NCBI GenBank assembly: GCA_013215775.1
Contig: JABSQO010000001.1
Span: 62,001 to 126,000, forward strand
DNA from: Piscirickettsiaceae bacterium
Lineage (GTDB): Bacteria; Pseudomonadota; Gammaproteobacteria; Nitrosococcales; Methylophagaceae
DNA: 64,000 nt
Reading direction: 5' to 3'
In this document: positions 10,901 to 20,102 of the stretch, one piece after another
Numbering within the stretch: position 1 is the stretch's first letter
Layout of the letters: the number at the start of each line of letters is the position of its first letter
Notes under the pieces: model-generated
What the model saw: only the letters and a program-made list of their open reading frames with translations
Told to the model about the DNA's origin: nothing
The model's database searches: none
Made by a program: the position numbers and the translations under genes

Positions 10901-13473
10901 GGCAGCTTACTCAACATGCTAATGGAGCAAATACAACGGTCTTCCCCTTGTTGGAACAAGGCTATGAAGAACTCAATAACCAGATTGAAAACATAATACA
11001 AAACCAACCCGCAACGAATATTGATGACTTCAAACAGCAAGTTGATCAATGTCTCGAACAATTATCACCTGAAATAAACACGGTAACTGATAGCCTTACA
11101 CAAGAATTCACAGAATTTACTATTCCAACAGGTGATACTGAATTACTAGAAGCCTTTACCGAAGAGTGTGGTGAACTACTCGAATCCAGTGATAATGCGA
11201 TTAAAAACTGGCAGCAAGATAATAAAAATAAAGATGATTTTAAACAGCTACAACGTGATTTGCACACGATTAAAGGTGGCGCACGTTTAACGGGTATTAC
11301 ACCTATTGCTGACCTCGCCCACCACACAGAATCATTAGTATTATCAACTATTGGTCAACAAGATACACTTGATGCTCCTTTCTTCAATTTATTACAACGT
11401 TGCCAAGATCGTTTGGCCGATATGCAAGAGCAATTAGCTAATAACGCTGAAATATCATTTGCTCATGATTTATTAACAGAAATTGCACGATCTCCTTCCG
11501 ATCAAGCAAAAGTTGATGAATCACCAACAGAAACCAAAACATCCCAACAAGCTGTCAGCGTAATTGCTAAATTACCACCGAAAGCAATCCTCCCTGCAGC
11601 AGAAAAAACAACGAAATCAGCCCCCGTTGAGCAAGTTCGAGTTCGATCTGACTTGCTTGACCTCCTGACTAATTTTGCTGGTGAGGTCATTATCTCCCGT
11701 GATCGTGTCAGCCAACAGAATGTAGCTATGCGGCAACAATTAGCAGAGATGGAATCAACTGTCGAGAGACTACAAGACCAATTACGTAACTTAGAAATTG
11801 AAACTGAAGCTCAGATTCTATTCCGTTATGAGGATGAAGCTCTCAAACAACAATCAGAATTTGACCCGCTTGAATTAGACCGTTTTTCAATGATGCAACA
11901 ATTATCACGAGGACTGACAGAAAGTGTCAGTGATTTGAACGATATCACTCAATCATTGGACACTTTAGTACGCGAATCGGATACTATTTTATTACAACAA
12001 TCTCGCCTTAGCACTGATCTACAACAAGGCTTGATGACTACTCGATTACTGCCATTTACAGGTCTTGTCCCCCGTTTTGAACGTATTGTTCGTCAAACCA
12101 ATGATGAACTAGGTAAAAAATCTAAATTGACCATTTATGGTGCCGATTATGAATTAGATAGAACCATCCTTGACCACCTTGTCGCCCCCATTGAACACAT
12201 TCTTCGCAATGCAATTGCTCACGGCATAGAATCCGAAGATCAACGTAAAGAATTAGGTAAGGAAGAAATTGCTCAATTAACATTGACTATCACTCGAGAT
12301 GGCTCAGAGATTCTAATTACGTTATCAGATGATGGTCAAGGCATTAATGTTGAAAAAATCAAGCAGAAAGCATTAGAACAAAATCTCATTGACTCAGACA
12401 ATATGCCTAGTGATGAAGAATTGATTCAATTGATTTTGTCTTCTGGATTTAGTACTGCTGATAATGTGTCTCAACTCGCAGGTCGTGGCGTAGGCATGGA
12501 TGTAGTCAGCAATGAAATTCGTGCATTGAAGGGTCGATTATCAATCCAATCCACTGTTGGACAAGGTACAACATTCACTATCCGTTTACCGATGACATTA
12601 TCGATTATGCGAGCACTACTCGTTAGTAGTCATGATCAACAATATGCCATTCCTTTAGCCGCTATTAGTGGTGGTGAACGTATCACCGTTAATGCCATTA
12701 AGGCATTGTTAGAACAAGATGAAGCACATTATGAATTTAATGGTGAACAATATCGGTTTATCGCCTTAGCTAATCTACTTGATCGAGCACTTAAATTACC
12801 CGATGAGCCGACATTACAGCTACCACTTTTATTGTTCAAATACGGTGATATTCAAGTCGCTCTATTAGTTGATTCGATTAACAGTAATCGTGAAATTGTA
12901 CTCAAATCCGTAGGTGAACAATTAGGTCAGATTACGGCTATCAATGGTGCAACTATCTTAGGTGATGGCCAAGTTGTCTTTATTCTAGATATTCCAACGT
13001 TAATTGATAGCGCAAAACTTACCTCATCTCATGAAGAGTCCGAAGCATCTGAACTTGCATTAAATATTGAAGAGTTCACTAACCGAACACCACTCGCTCT
13101 GGTTGTCGATGATTCAATTACGATGCGAAAAGCCTCAACCAATATGCTAAAACGCCATGGTTTTGATGTAACAACGGCCCGCGATGGTGTGGATGCCGTG
13201 AGTCAATTGAATGAACAAATTCCAGATATTATTTTACTGGATGTTGAAATGCCCCGTATGGATGGATTTGAATTCGCCACTTTGGTGAGAAATGATTCTG
13301 ACTTAAAAGATCTCCCTATCATCATGATTACCTCTCGTACTGGAGATAAGCATCGTGACCGAGCAATGAATATTGGCGTTAATGCCTATATGGGCAAACC
13401 ATACCAAGAAACGGAAATTGTTGAAACCTTACAAAAATTATTGGGTGATAAGTACCCAACTGTAGGGGACTAA
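7930..13473 (+). CDS. chpA: Hybrid CheA-type histidine kinase ChpA/PilL with multiple Hpt domains and C-terminal receiver
   Basis: 1847 aa; Hpt motifs HTLKGSGRMAG, HSLKGCASIAQ, HTIKGGARLTG; H-ATPase HGIESxDQR, GRGVGMDVV; CheW domain; receiver ALVVDDSITMRKA...LDVEMPRMDGFE. Confidence 0.93.
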   Translation: MAAINSGNYDALIWVQDEVQESLASALQALTTFIDAPEDSTVLNPCVTQLHQVTGTMEMLNLQGAHLLVREMLASAIAIRDQQNTQIQDSLLKGLLLLPNYLTLLGPKLSDHPLRLLDSINELRIARNDSIIEINDVFTPNLSIDLPSHIVFNSERDLPNIGLSFHKISHAFQISLLNWIKTDDRKSLRKMASLINYLRLNSTNNKPTAFWWIAEGFIEAILDDGLVTDSKVKLIMGKLNQPIKLFTTQGEQQLLALFPDKLTQQLLLLLAEATSEGEKVSTLKELFHLDFFDPQQHHQIYNFGDNALADVHTQLLEQLQEIKEQIDQFNRDSDDVVIAALAVISEQFSSMADTLILLAESATSTLLQHQSEQLNAFVSSQHRPNDEQLLSLADVLLQAEIQLQKNSGIAGSTADNDQLLRTVVGECLDELNNIKETLALLENRPDGASEILSDAATQLELMAGSIRMLNMDDAATLLTNTALQMKNTSDGAQKLTPDELDSFAEVIAAIELYMEGFSQHGQQQLLLLDRAQHILSNFEILDTDDIESIILDASENLTSVERYIQARAEIETNNIDPPVEDKALEPIASEISNNLTGVERYIQALAEIETSNLESTVEDNALESIALESGNNLTGVERYIQAQSEDQAPQFAEGIDAEIAEIFIEEVNEVHDELHTLIPTWIDQHDLAILATIRRHFHTLKGSGRMAGANIIGELSWSIENLLNQVIEGGHSVTPTLEQLLLDSYQIIPELLSLFTRGDMNSTEQVDELASRAYNLLSAEEAEEAEEAEEASINLSEHDELQQIFNNEAKQHIASFKHVLSQAKPPFSLSKDLLRAAHSLKGCASIAQVTPITIIASQLDAALRKIHGQALTLDEQQLSLLADTVDGIDQIIAHLEQSDTEEPDIRLLSDNLYQITPQDTQQRVIDPEFLLVYLEETDELLAQYTQQIEQLQQQPDNTEYQTSIQNTLKALISSAQHAQLTVIAELYQLLGQLTQHANGANTTVFPLLEQGYEELNNQIENIIQNQPATNIDDFKQQVDQCLEQLSPEINTVTDSLTQEFTEFTIPTGDTELLEAFTEECGELLESSDNAIKNWQQDNKNKDDFKQLQRDLHTIKGGARLTGITPIADLAHHTESLVLSTIGQQDTLDAPFFNLLQRCQDRLADMQEQLANNAEISFAHDLLTEIARSPSDQAKVDESPTETKTSQQAVSVIAKLPPKAILPAAEKTTKSAPVEQVRVRSDLLDLLTNFAGEVIISRDRVSQQNVAMRQQLAEMESTVERLQDQLRNLEIETEAQILFRYEDEALKQQSEFDPLELDRFSMMQQLSRGLTESVSDLNDITQSLDTLVRESDTILLQQSRLSTDLQQGLMTTRLLPFTGLVPRFERIVRQTNDELGKKSKLTIYGADYELDRTILDHLVAPIEHILRNAIAHGIESEDQRKELGKEEIAQLTLTITRDGSEILITLSDDGQGINVEKIKQKALEQNLIDSDNMPSDEELIQLILSSGFSTADNVSQLAGRGVGMDVVSNEIRALKGRLSIQSTVGQGTTFTIRLPMTLSIMRALLVSSHDQQYAIPLAAISGGERITVNAIKALLEQDEAHYEFNGEQYRFIALANLLDRALKLPDEPTLQLPLLLFKYGDIQVALLVDSINSNREIVLKSVGEQLGQITAINGATILGDGQVVFILDIPTLIDSAKLTSSHEESEASELALNIEEFTNRTPLALVVDDSITMRKASTNMLKRHGFDVTTARDGVDAVSQLNEQIPDIILLDVEMPRMDGFEFATLVRNDSDLKDLPIIMITSRTGDKHRDRAMNIGVNAYMGKPYQETEIVETLQKLLGDKYPTVGD
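9595..9858 (+). repeat. In-frame 114-bp (38-aa) tandem repeat inside chpA, about 2.3 copies
   Basis: NLTSVERYIQARAEIETNN..., NLTGVERYIQALAEIETSN..., NLTGVERYIQAQSE...; unit starts at 9595, 9709 and 9823, spaced exactly 114 bp. Confidence 0.9.
10264..10302 (+). repeat. 9-bp minisatellite (gccgaagaa)x4 plus gcc within chpA
   Basis: Direct reading: gccgaagaagccgaagaagccgaagaagccgaagaagcc, encoding AEEAEEAEEAEEA. Confidence 0.95.
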
Positions 13474-13485
13474 AAGGAGCTTAAT

Positions 13486-13944
13486 ATGGCTGATAACGCT
13501 ACTGATTTTATTCCCTGTATGTTGATCCCTTTACAGCAACATTACTTGTTATTGCCCAACACTACCATTGCCGAAGTTATTCCGATGCCGCGACTAACAC
13601 TGGATGATTCGAAAACACACTACTGGGTGGGACAATATAATTGGAATTCTCAACAACTTCCTGTTATCGATCTTGAAAGTTTAGTGGAAGGTAACCCTTC
13701 AAAGTCAGCAGAAGCAAATAAACTTTGTATTTTGCATGGAATCAACTCCGATCTCGGTATTACTGCTTACGCCTTACCTTGTTATGGTGCACCGCAACTG
13801 ATTCATCTTAACGAAGATGCCTTAAAACTAGTTTCAGATACGGAAGATTCTGAGTTCTTGCACTGCCAAATTCATATTGGCAATAAAGTCGCCTACATCC
13901 CCAACCTAGATACCATCGAAACAACTATTAGCCAACAGCAATAA
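13486..13944 (+). CDS. CheW-like protein (ChpC-like)
   Basis: 152 aa CheW-type domain (PLQQHYLLLPNTTIAEVIPMPRL...YNWNSQQLPVIDLE) immediately after chpA. Confidence 0.78.
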   Translation: MADNATDFIPCMLIPLQQHYLLLPNTTIAEVIPMPRLTLDDSKTHYWVGQYNWNSQQLPVIDLESLVEGNPSKSAEANKLCILHGINSDLGITAYALPCYGAPQLIHLNEDALKLVSDTEDSEFLHCQIHIGNKVAYIPNLDTIETTISQQQ

Positions 13945-13992
13945 ACACTGGAAAGACATCATCATCACACCCTTTTAGTTTATGATAACGTC

Positions 13993-15936
13993 ATGAGTTT
14001 TTTTAGCGTTATATTAAGTGCTTTCTGGCTATTGATGCCAACGCTCGCCATTGCCACGGATAACAGTCCTCTAGAAAAACAACGTACTATTTTCCAACAA
14101 GCAAATAAAGCACTACAAACTAACCAAATTAGCCAATTCCAACGTCTCAAACAGCAGCTTGATGATTACCCATTGCAAGCCTATTTAGATTATCTCTATT
14201 TACGACACCGATTAAATCACACTAATAATGAAACGATTGCCCAATTTCTCGACCTCAATCAAAATACATTTTATGCCGACCGATTACGTAATGCGTGGTT
14301 AGATCGCTTAGCTCAACAGAAACAGTGGCCGCTCTACCTTCTTCATTATCAAGAGCCGCAACCCGTATCAAGACAATGTGTACGACTAAAAGCACTCATT
14401 AACACCGGTAAAAGTGAACAAGCTTTAGCGGAGACAACCGCCCTCTGGTTGGTGCCCCGCTCACAAAATAGTGCCTGCGATCCTGCCTTTAAATATTGGC
14501 AAAATCAAGGCCGCTTAACTGACGAACTCCGCTGGCAACGGATCCGGTTAGCCTTACAAGAAAATCAATTTAGTCTGGCTAAATATTTAGCAAAGACACT
14601 TTCCAATCCAAATGAAGCAATGGCATGGATTTCCCGATGGCAACAAATCCATAGCAACCCACAGTCACTATTAAAACAATTGCCGAAAACACCGCCTGCA
14701 GCACAAACTATCAATCTATTTAATGATGTTCCACTAGCTCGCGATATTATTAAACACGGTATCGAACGTCTTGCTCGAAAATCTACTGATAAGGCTTATG
14801 AGGCCTGGCAGCGTATTGCGCCTGCCTACCAGTTTAGCGAACAAGACAAGCTGACAACGCAACGTTATATCGCCAATCGAGCAGCACTTAGTAGAGAAGA
14901 CCGTACATTAGAATTTTTTTCCGATATTCCGGCTGAGCCTTGGCGGGTTCGTGCGGCACTTTGGCAGCAAGATTGGTCCGCTGTGCAGAAAGCCATTTTT
15001 AGTCTTAACATTAATGAACAACAATCAAATCGCTGGCAATATTGGTTAGGCCGTAGTCAAGCTGAACTTGGCAATCAACAAGCGGCTAATGAAACCTACC
15101 AAGGTTTAATTATGGATCGTGATTATTATTCTTTTCTGGCTGCAGACAGACTAAGACAACCTTATCAAATGAATCATAATCCAATTCAATATGAACAATA
15201 TGAACTGAGTAATTTCGCTCGTCGACCTGCGATTGCCAGACTAAAAGAGTTTTACACTCTGAACATGCAGCTTGAAGCAAGTCGACAAGCCTACGCCCTT
15301 AAAATCAGATTATCTCCTCGAGAATTACAGCTTCTTGCGACACTCACTCACCAATGGAACTGGCATAACCAAACTATATTTCTACTCGGTAAGGCGAAGT
15401 ATTGGGATGCATTAAATCTTCGTTTTCCAATTGTTTATGACAATGCCATCTTAAAAGCCAGTAAAACTAATGGTCTTGATCCATCATGGCTGTTCGGCAT
15501 CGCTCGTCAGGAAAGTGCTTTTAATCCACAAGCCCGTTCACCTGTTGGCGCAACAGGACTAATGCAACTAATGCCCAAAACGGGCAAACTCATTGCACGA
15601 CTAATTAACCAACCTTTGAAAAGAACAGCTGAATTATTAGATCCAAACAGAAACATACAATTAGGCAGTGCTTATTTACGTCGAATGTATGATCAGAACC
15701 AGCATAATCCTGTGCTTGCTACCGCATCATACAATGCAGGACCTCATCGAATTAAGCGCTGGTTACCTGAACAAACTCTCGCCGCTGACATCTGGATCGA
15801 AAATATTCCCTTTAATGAAACTAGGAAATATGCCAGCAATGTCATTAGTTATGCCGCTATTTTTGACTATCAACGTAAGAAAACTGTTCTCCCGCTGTCT
15901 AAGCGTATGCCAGCAGTAAAACCTAAAAACCATTAA
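13993..15936 (+). CDS. slt: Soluble lytic murein transglycosylase
   Basis: 647 aa, signal peptide, C-terminal SLT domain: GIARQESAFNPQARSPVGATGLMQLMPKTG...ASYNAGPHRIKRWLP. Confidence 0.92.
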   Translation: MSFFSVILSAFWLLMPTLAIATDNSPLEKQRTIFQQANKALQTNQISQFQRLKQQLDDYPLQAYLDYLYLRHRLNHTNNETIAQFLDLNQNTFYADRLRNAWLDRLAQQKQWPLYLLHYQEPQPVSRQCVRLKALINTGKSEQALAETTALWLVPRSQNSACDPAFKYWQNQGRLTDELRWQRIRLALQENQFSLAKYLAKTLSNPNEAMAWISRWQQIHSNPQSLLKQLPKTPPAAQTINLFNDVPLARDIIKHGIERLARKSTDKAYEAWQRIAPAYQFSEQDKLTTQRYIANRAALSREDRTLEFFSDIPAEPWRVRAALWQQDWSAVQKAIFSLNINEQQSNRWQYWLGRSQAELGNQQAANETYQGLIMDRDYYSFLAADRLRQPYQMNHNPIQYEQYELSNFARRPAIARLKEFYTLNMQLEASRQAYALKIRLSPRELQLLATLTHQWNWHNQTIFLLGKAKYWDALNLRFPIVYDNAILKASKTNGLDPSWLFGIARQESAFNPQARSPVGATGLMQLMPKTGKLIARLINQPLKRTAELLDPNRNIQLGSAYLRRMYDQNQHNPVLATASYNAGPHRIKRWLPEQTLAADIWIENIPFNETRKYASNVISYAAIFDYQRKKTVLPLSKRMPAVKPKNH

Positions 15937-15945
15937 ACTAGTACC

Positions 15946-17172
15946 ATGAAAACATACCTTGTCGGCGGCAGTGTCCGCGATAAATTACTTGGATTACCGA
16001 TTAAAGATCGAGACTGGGTTGTGGTTGGCAGCACGCCTAAAGAAATGTTGGACAAAAAATTTCAGCCGGTAGGAAAAGATTTTCCCGTTTTTTTACACCC
16101 TAAAACACATGAAGAATATGCCCTTGCTCGTACTGAACGTAAAACAGCGCCTGGCTATCGCGGATTTGTTGTTCATGCTGCACCCGATGTCACTCTTGAA
16201 CAAGATCTTGCTCGACGTGATCTAACAATTAATGCCATTGCTCAAGATGAGGATGGCAACTTAATTGATCCTTTTAATGGCCAGCAAGATATAAAGAATA
16301 AAGTCCTCCGCCATGTCTCACCCGCCTTTACCGAAGATCCTGTCCGAGTATTGCGTATCGCTCGTTTTGCTGCTCGTTTTGGCTTTACCATCGCCGATGA
16401 GACTAAAGTTTTAATCAACGAAATGATTAAAGCCAAAGAACTCGATCATTTAGTGCCAGAGCGTGTTTGGCAAGAATTAGAAAAGGCGTTAGCAACACCC
16501 AAACCATCACTTTTCTTTATGGCATTGCGAGATGTTGGCGCGTTGGCCAGTTTATTTCCTGAAGTTGACCGCTTATTTGGTGTGCCTCAAGTGGCAAAAT
16601 GGCATCCCGAAGTCGATACTGGGGTACATGTCATGTTAGTTATAGATCAAGCTGCACGGCTATCTGAAGATATATCGGTACGCTTTGCCGCTTTATGCCA
16701 TGACTTAGGTAAAGGCACTACACCTGAAGATATATTGCCTCAACATATTGGACACGAAGCAAGAAGTATCACACTCACTAAAAACCTATGCCAACGATTA
16801 CGCGTCCCTAAAGATATTGAATCGCTCGCAGTCAACGTGGCGGAATACCACACCCATGTTCATTTATTATTTGAACTAAAACCAAGTACCATTTTAAAAG
16901 TCCTTGAAGCATTAGATTCATTTCGTCGACCAGAACGGTTTCAACAGTATCTGTTGGCTGGTGAAGCTGATTTTCGTGGTCGTCCTGGTTATGAAGATGC
17001 ACCGATGCCAGAAATTGACTTCTTTCAACGCTGTTTTTTAGCCGCCCAGAAAGTGGATGTCCAAGCCTTGATTGAACAAGGGTTTCAAGGCTTAGAGATT
17101 GCCAAAGCATTACGTAAAGAACGCATTTCAACTATCCAACGCATCAAGGAAAATGTTGATTACAGTCAGTAG
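15946..17172 (+). CDS. cca: Multifunctional CCA tRNA nucleotidyltransferase
   Basis: MKTYLVGGSVRDKLLGLPIKDRDWVVVGSTPKEM...; HD domain LCHDLGKG. Confidence 0.97.
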   Translation: MKTYLVGGSVRDKLLGLPIKDRDWVVVGSTPKEMLDKKFQPVGKDFPVFLHPKTHEEYALARTERKTAPGYRGFVVHAAPDVTLEQDLARRDLTINAIAQDEDGNLIDPFNGQQDIKNKVLRHVSPAFTEDPVRVLRIARFAARFGFTIADETKVLINEMIKAKELDHLVPERVWQELEKALATPKPSLFFMALRDVGALASLFPEVDRLFGVPQVAKWHPEVDTGVHVMLVIDQAARLSEDISVRFAALCHDLGKGTTPEDILPQHIGHEARSITLTKNLCQRLRVPKDIESLAVNVAEYHTHVHLLFELKPSTILKVLEALDSFRRPERFQQYLLAGEADFRGRPGYEDAPMPEIDFFQRCFLAAQKVDVQALIEQGFQGLEIAKALRKERISTIQRIKENVDYSQ

Positions 17173-17219
17173 CACTTAACGTATAATTGCGCTATCAATT
17201 TAATTCGGACCAATATCCT

Positions 17220-18191
17220 ATGAGTAATACTGTTTCTGCCAATTGGACTAGCGTTAATGCTGCTTGCCAACCGTTAGTTGAGAGTCTGATCGCTGATGCA
17301 CAAGCACTACAACTTGAAGTCAGCACACTAAGCAATGGCACTCGAATCATTGATGCGGGTATTAATTGTGTTGGTGGTTTAGAGGCAGGTCGCCTTATTG
17401 GTGAAATTTGCATGGGCGGCTTGGGTACAGCCACATTAGGTACCAATAGTGGTTTTGATAACTGGCCTTGGTCTGTCAATGTGCATGCTAAAACACCTGT
17501 TTTAAGTTGTCTCGGTAGCCAATATGCTGGCTGGAGTTTATCGCATGAAAAATTCTTTGCTTTAGGTTCTGGTCCTGGTCGCGCATTGGCGGGCAAAGAA
17601 GCAGTCCTAAAAGAGTTTGGCTATAAAGATCAAGCAGACAAAACCGTTATCGTTTTAGAAGTGGATAAATTCCCACCCATTGAAGTCTCAGAAAAAGTAG
17701 CTAAAGACTGTGGCATCAAACCAGAAAATTTAACCTTTATCCTAACACCAACATCAAGCCTTGCCGGTGTCATGCAAATTGCAATTCGTGTGCTTGAAGT
17801 CGCCATGCATAAAGCACACGCCCTACATTTTCCTATGGATAAAATTATTGATGGTTTTGGCGTCACTCCTGTTGCTCCTCCTGGTGGTGACTTTATGACA
17901 GGTATGGGCCGTACTAACGATGCTATTCTGTATGGTGGCATGGTTCATCTATTTGTTGATGCAACAGATGAAGAAGCACAAGACCTAGCAGAGAAATTGC
18001 CTAGTAATACTTCCTCAGACTATGGTCGTCCGTTTGGTGAAGTGTTTAAATCTTATGACTTTGATTTCTTCAAAGTGGATCCAATGTTATTCAGCCCCGC
18101 CAAGGTGATTGTAACCAATGCCAATACAGGTAAAAGTTTTACTGCTGGTGAATTTAATAAAAAATTATTAACGACATCTTTCGGCCTATAA
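17220..18191 (+). CDS. mch: Methenyltetrahydromethanopterin cyclohydrolase
   Basis: [27 protein letters not shown]...[28 protein letters not shown] at 17220 preferred over the upstream TTG at 17187. Confidence 0.95.
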   Translation: MSNTVSANWTSVNAACQPLVESLIADAQALQLEVSTLSNGTRIIDAGINCVGGLEAGRLIGEICMGGLGTATLGTNSGFDNWPWSVNVHAKTPVLSCLGSQYAGWSLSHEKFFALGSGPGRALAGKEAVLKEFGYKDQADKTVIVLEVDKFPPIEVSEKVAKDCGIKPENLTFILTPTSSLAGVMQIAIRVLEVAMHKAHALHFPMDKIIDGFGVTPVAPPGGDFMTGMGRTNDAILYGGMVHLFVDATDEEAQDLAEKLPSNTSSDYGRPFGEVFKSYDFDFFKVDPMLFSPAKVIVTNANTGKSFTAGEFNKKLLTTSFGL

Positions 18192-18213
18192 CCCTGCTGT
18201 CTTGAAGTAGCCA

Positions 18214-19140
18214 ATGTCTTCTCCCAAAATAGTTATTTTTAATGATACTCATGGCTGGCATAGTGAGCAGCTGGTTTCTGCACTAGAATCTCACAATATT
18301 ACTGCTATTCTGACTGACTTGGCAGAATGTACTATTGACCTTGATTCTCCAACAGGCTTGATTATCCCGGGTTTTGAAGATCAATTACCCAGCGTTGCAA
18401 TGGTGCGTGGTATTGCTCCAGGCAGCCTCGAACAAATTACGCTACGAATGGATGTCTTACATACTTTAGCCGAACTAAATGTACCCGTCTTTAACTCCGC
18501 CAGTGCAATTGAGCATACTGTGGATAAAGCTCGCACTTCACTTAGACTGCACCTTGCCGGATTGAACACACCAAAAACATGGGCATGTGAGAATAGAACT
18601 ATTGCCAGAAAAATTGCTGCTCAACAGTTCGAAAAAAATATGAGTTTAGTCGTCAAACCCTTGTTTGGCTGCCAAGGAAAAGGTATTGAAAAAATCATAG
18701 ATCTAGATCAGTTTGATGCAATCACACCTGTCGGTGATGCTTTTTATATGCAGGAATATATCGAATCTTTTGAACCCAATCACTGGCAAGATTGGCGTTT
18801 GATGGTTATTGATGGCAAAGTCTGTGCAGCCATGTCTCGTCGCTCTCAGCACTGGATCACTAACTTTGCTCAAGGTGCTGAATGTTTCCCCACCACTGTC
18901 ACTGCAGAAATGGAACAACTGGCTATTAAAGCGACACAAGCTGTGCAAGCCGATTATGCCGGTGTCGACTTGATTAGAAACCAAAATGGTAGTTACACAG
19001 TACTAGAAGTCAATAGCGTTCCGGCATGGAAGGGCTTACATCAAGCAACAGGTATCAATGTCGCTCATCATCTCACTCGAGCATTAATCAACCGAATTTC
19101 GTCGACTCCCGACTCTAAATTGGACTATGTTAAACACTAA
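18214..19140 (+). CDS. RimK-like ATP-grasp protein of the H4MPT island (Orf5-type)
   Basis: 308 aa; ATP-grasp motifs VVKPLFGCQGKGIEKI, YMQEYIES, GVDLIRNQNGSYTVLEVNSVPAWKGL; sits between mch and orf7/fae as in known methylotroph islands. Confidence 0.82.
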   Translation: MSSPKIVIFNDTHGWHSEQLVSALESHNITAILTDLAECTIDLDSPTGLIIPGFEDQLPSVAMVRGIAPGSLEQITLRMDVLHTLAELNVPVFNSASAIEHTVDKARTSLRLHLAGLNTPKTWACENRTIARKIAAQQFEKNMSLVVKPLFGCQGKGIEKIIDLDQFDAITPVGDAFYMQEYIESFEPNHWQDWRLMVIDGKVCAAMSRRSQHWITNFAQGAECFPTTVTAEMEQLAIKATQAVQADYAGVDLIRNQNGSYTVLEVNSVPAWKGLHQATGINVAHHLTRALINRISSTPDSKLDYVKH

Positions 19141-19975
19141 ACAGATTCAACAGTGCATCATTTGGGCTTGTGAAAATGAAGTCTCCGCACCAAAACCCGG
19201 CAATGTAAATTGTTTTAGCGGTGGTCATAATATGGAGGTGCAAGATTTCATTAACAGTGCTCACGCTATTGCTCCCGTCCTTGCCCAACCGAACATCAAT
19301 GTTGGAGACATGATTCTACAAGCGATAACTGCGACAAGAACTGTTGTAAACTGTAATACTAATCTTGGCATCGTGTTGTTATTTGCCCCGCTATGTCGAG
19401 CTATGCAAAATTGCCACACATTTGAACAGTTGCCAGAAGAATTGGCAAAAATATTACAAAACCTAACTGTTGATGATGCAGAGAAATGTTATCAAGCTAT
19501 TCGTCTCGCAGAAGCTGGTGGTTTGGGTAAATACGAACAGCAGGATATTAATAGACTGCCGACTGTTACATTAAGAGAAGCAATGGCACTTGCTCAAAAT
19601 CGTGATTCTATCGCTGCACAATACCTAAATAATTACCATGAAATATTTCATCTTGGACTGCCAAATTTGGTAGCCGCGATTAATTGCGGGGAAAGTGTTG
19701 AATGGGCTAGCGCTTTCGCGTATCTTATGCTCCTATCACACATTCCAGATAGCCTGATTCATCGTAAACATGGTTTGGAATGCGCCCAAAGGGTAATGGA
19801 ACAAGCAAAGAGCATAAGCGGTAAAGTCATAAATAACAATCGCTTAAGTGAGTTTGAGTCAGACATTTCCCAGTGGGATAACACATTAAAACAGGAAGCG
19901 ATTAATCCTGGAACATCTGCAGATTTGACCGCGGCAACGCTGTTAATTTATGCATTTGAACAGGCGCTTTGTTAA
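19127..19975 (+). CDS. Triphosphoribosyl-dephospho-CoA synthase (CitG)-like protein of the H4MPT island (Orf7-type)
   Basis: 282 aa; SAPKPGNVNCFSGGHNMEVQDFINSA...NTNLGIVLLFAPL; overlaps the preceding CDS by 14 bp. Confidence 0.82.
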   Translation: MLNTKQIQQCIIWACENEVSAPKPGNVNCFSGGHNMEVQDFINSAHAIAPVLAQPNINVGDMILQAITATRTVVNCNTNLGIVLLFAPLCRAMQNCHTFEQLPEELAKILQNLTVDDAEKCYQAIRLAEAGGLGKYEQQDINRLPTVTLREAMALAQNRDSIAAQYLNNYHEIFHLGLPNLVAAINCGESVEWASAFAYLMLLSHIPDSLIHRKHGLECAQRVMEQAKSISGKVINNNRLSEFESDISQWDNTLKQEAINPGTSADLTAATLLIYAFEQALC

Positions 19976-20007
19976 ATCGAATTTCAGCACAATGACGTGT
20001 TGAGCAG

Positions 20008-20056
20008 GGTATACGATCCTTTAATACGTATAACCTTACCTTAAATTAAGGTGAGG
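20008..20056 (+). promoter_or_regulatory. Two dyad elements upstream of fae
   Basis: GGTATACG(20008-20015)...CGTATAACC(20027-20035), then near-perfect palindrome CCTTACCTTAAATTAAGGTGAGG (20034-20056). Confidence 0.5.
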
Positions 20057-20102
20057 GGAAGTAGAGTTTTTTTATTAATTTTTAAAACAGGATTAAATAA
20101 CC

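Noticed and set aside
11046-11690. Minus-strand ORFs inside chpA
   Set aside because: Antisense to a well-supported coding region; Ser/Cys-rich nonsense-like translations.
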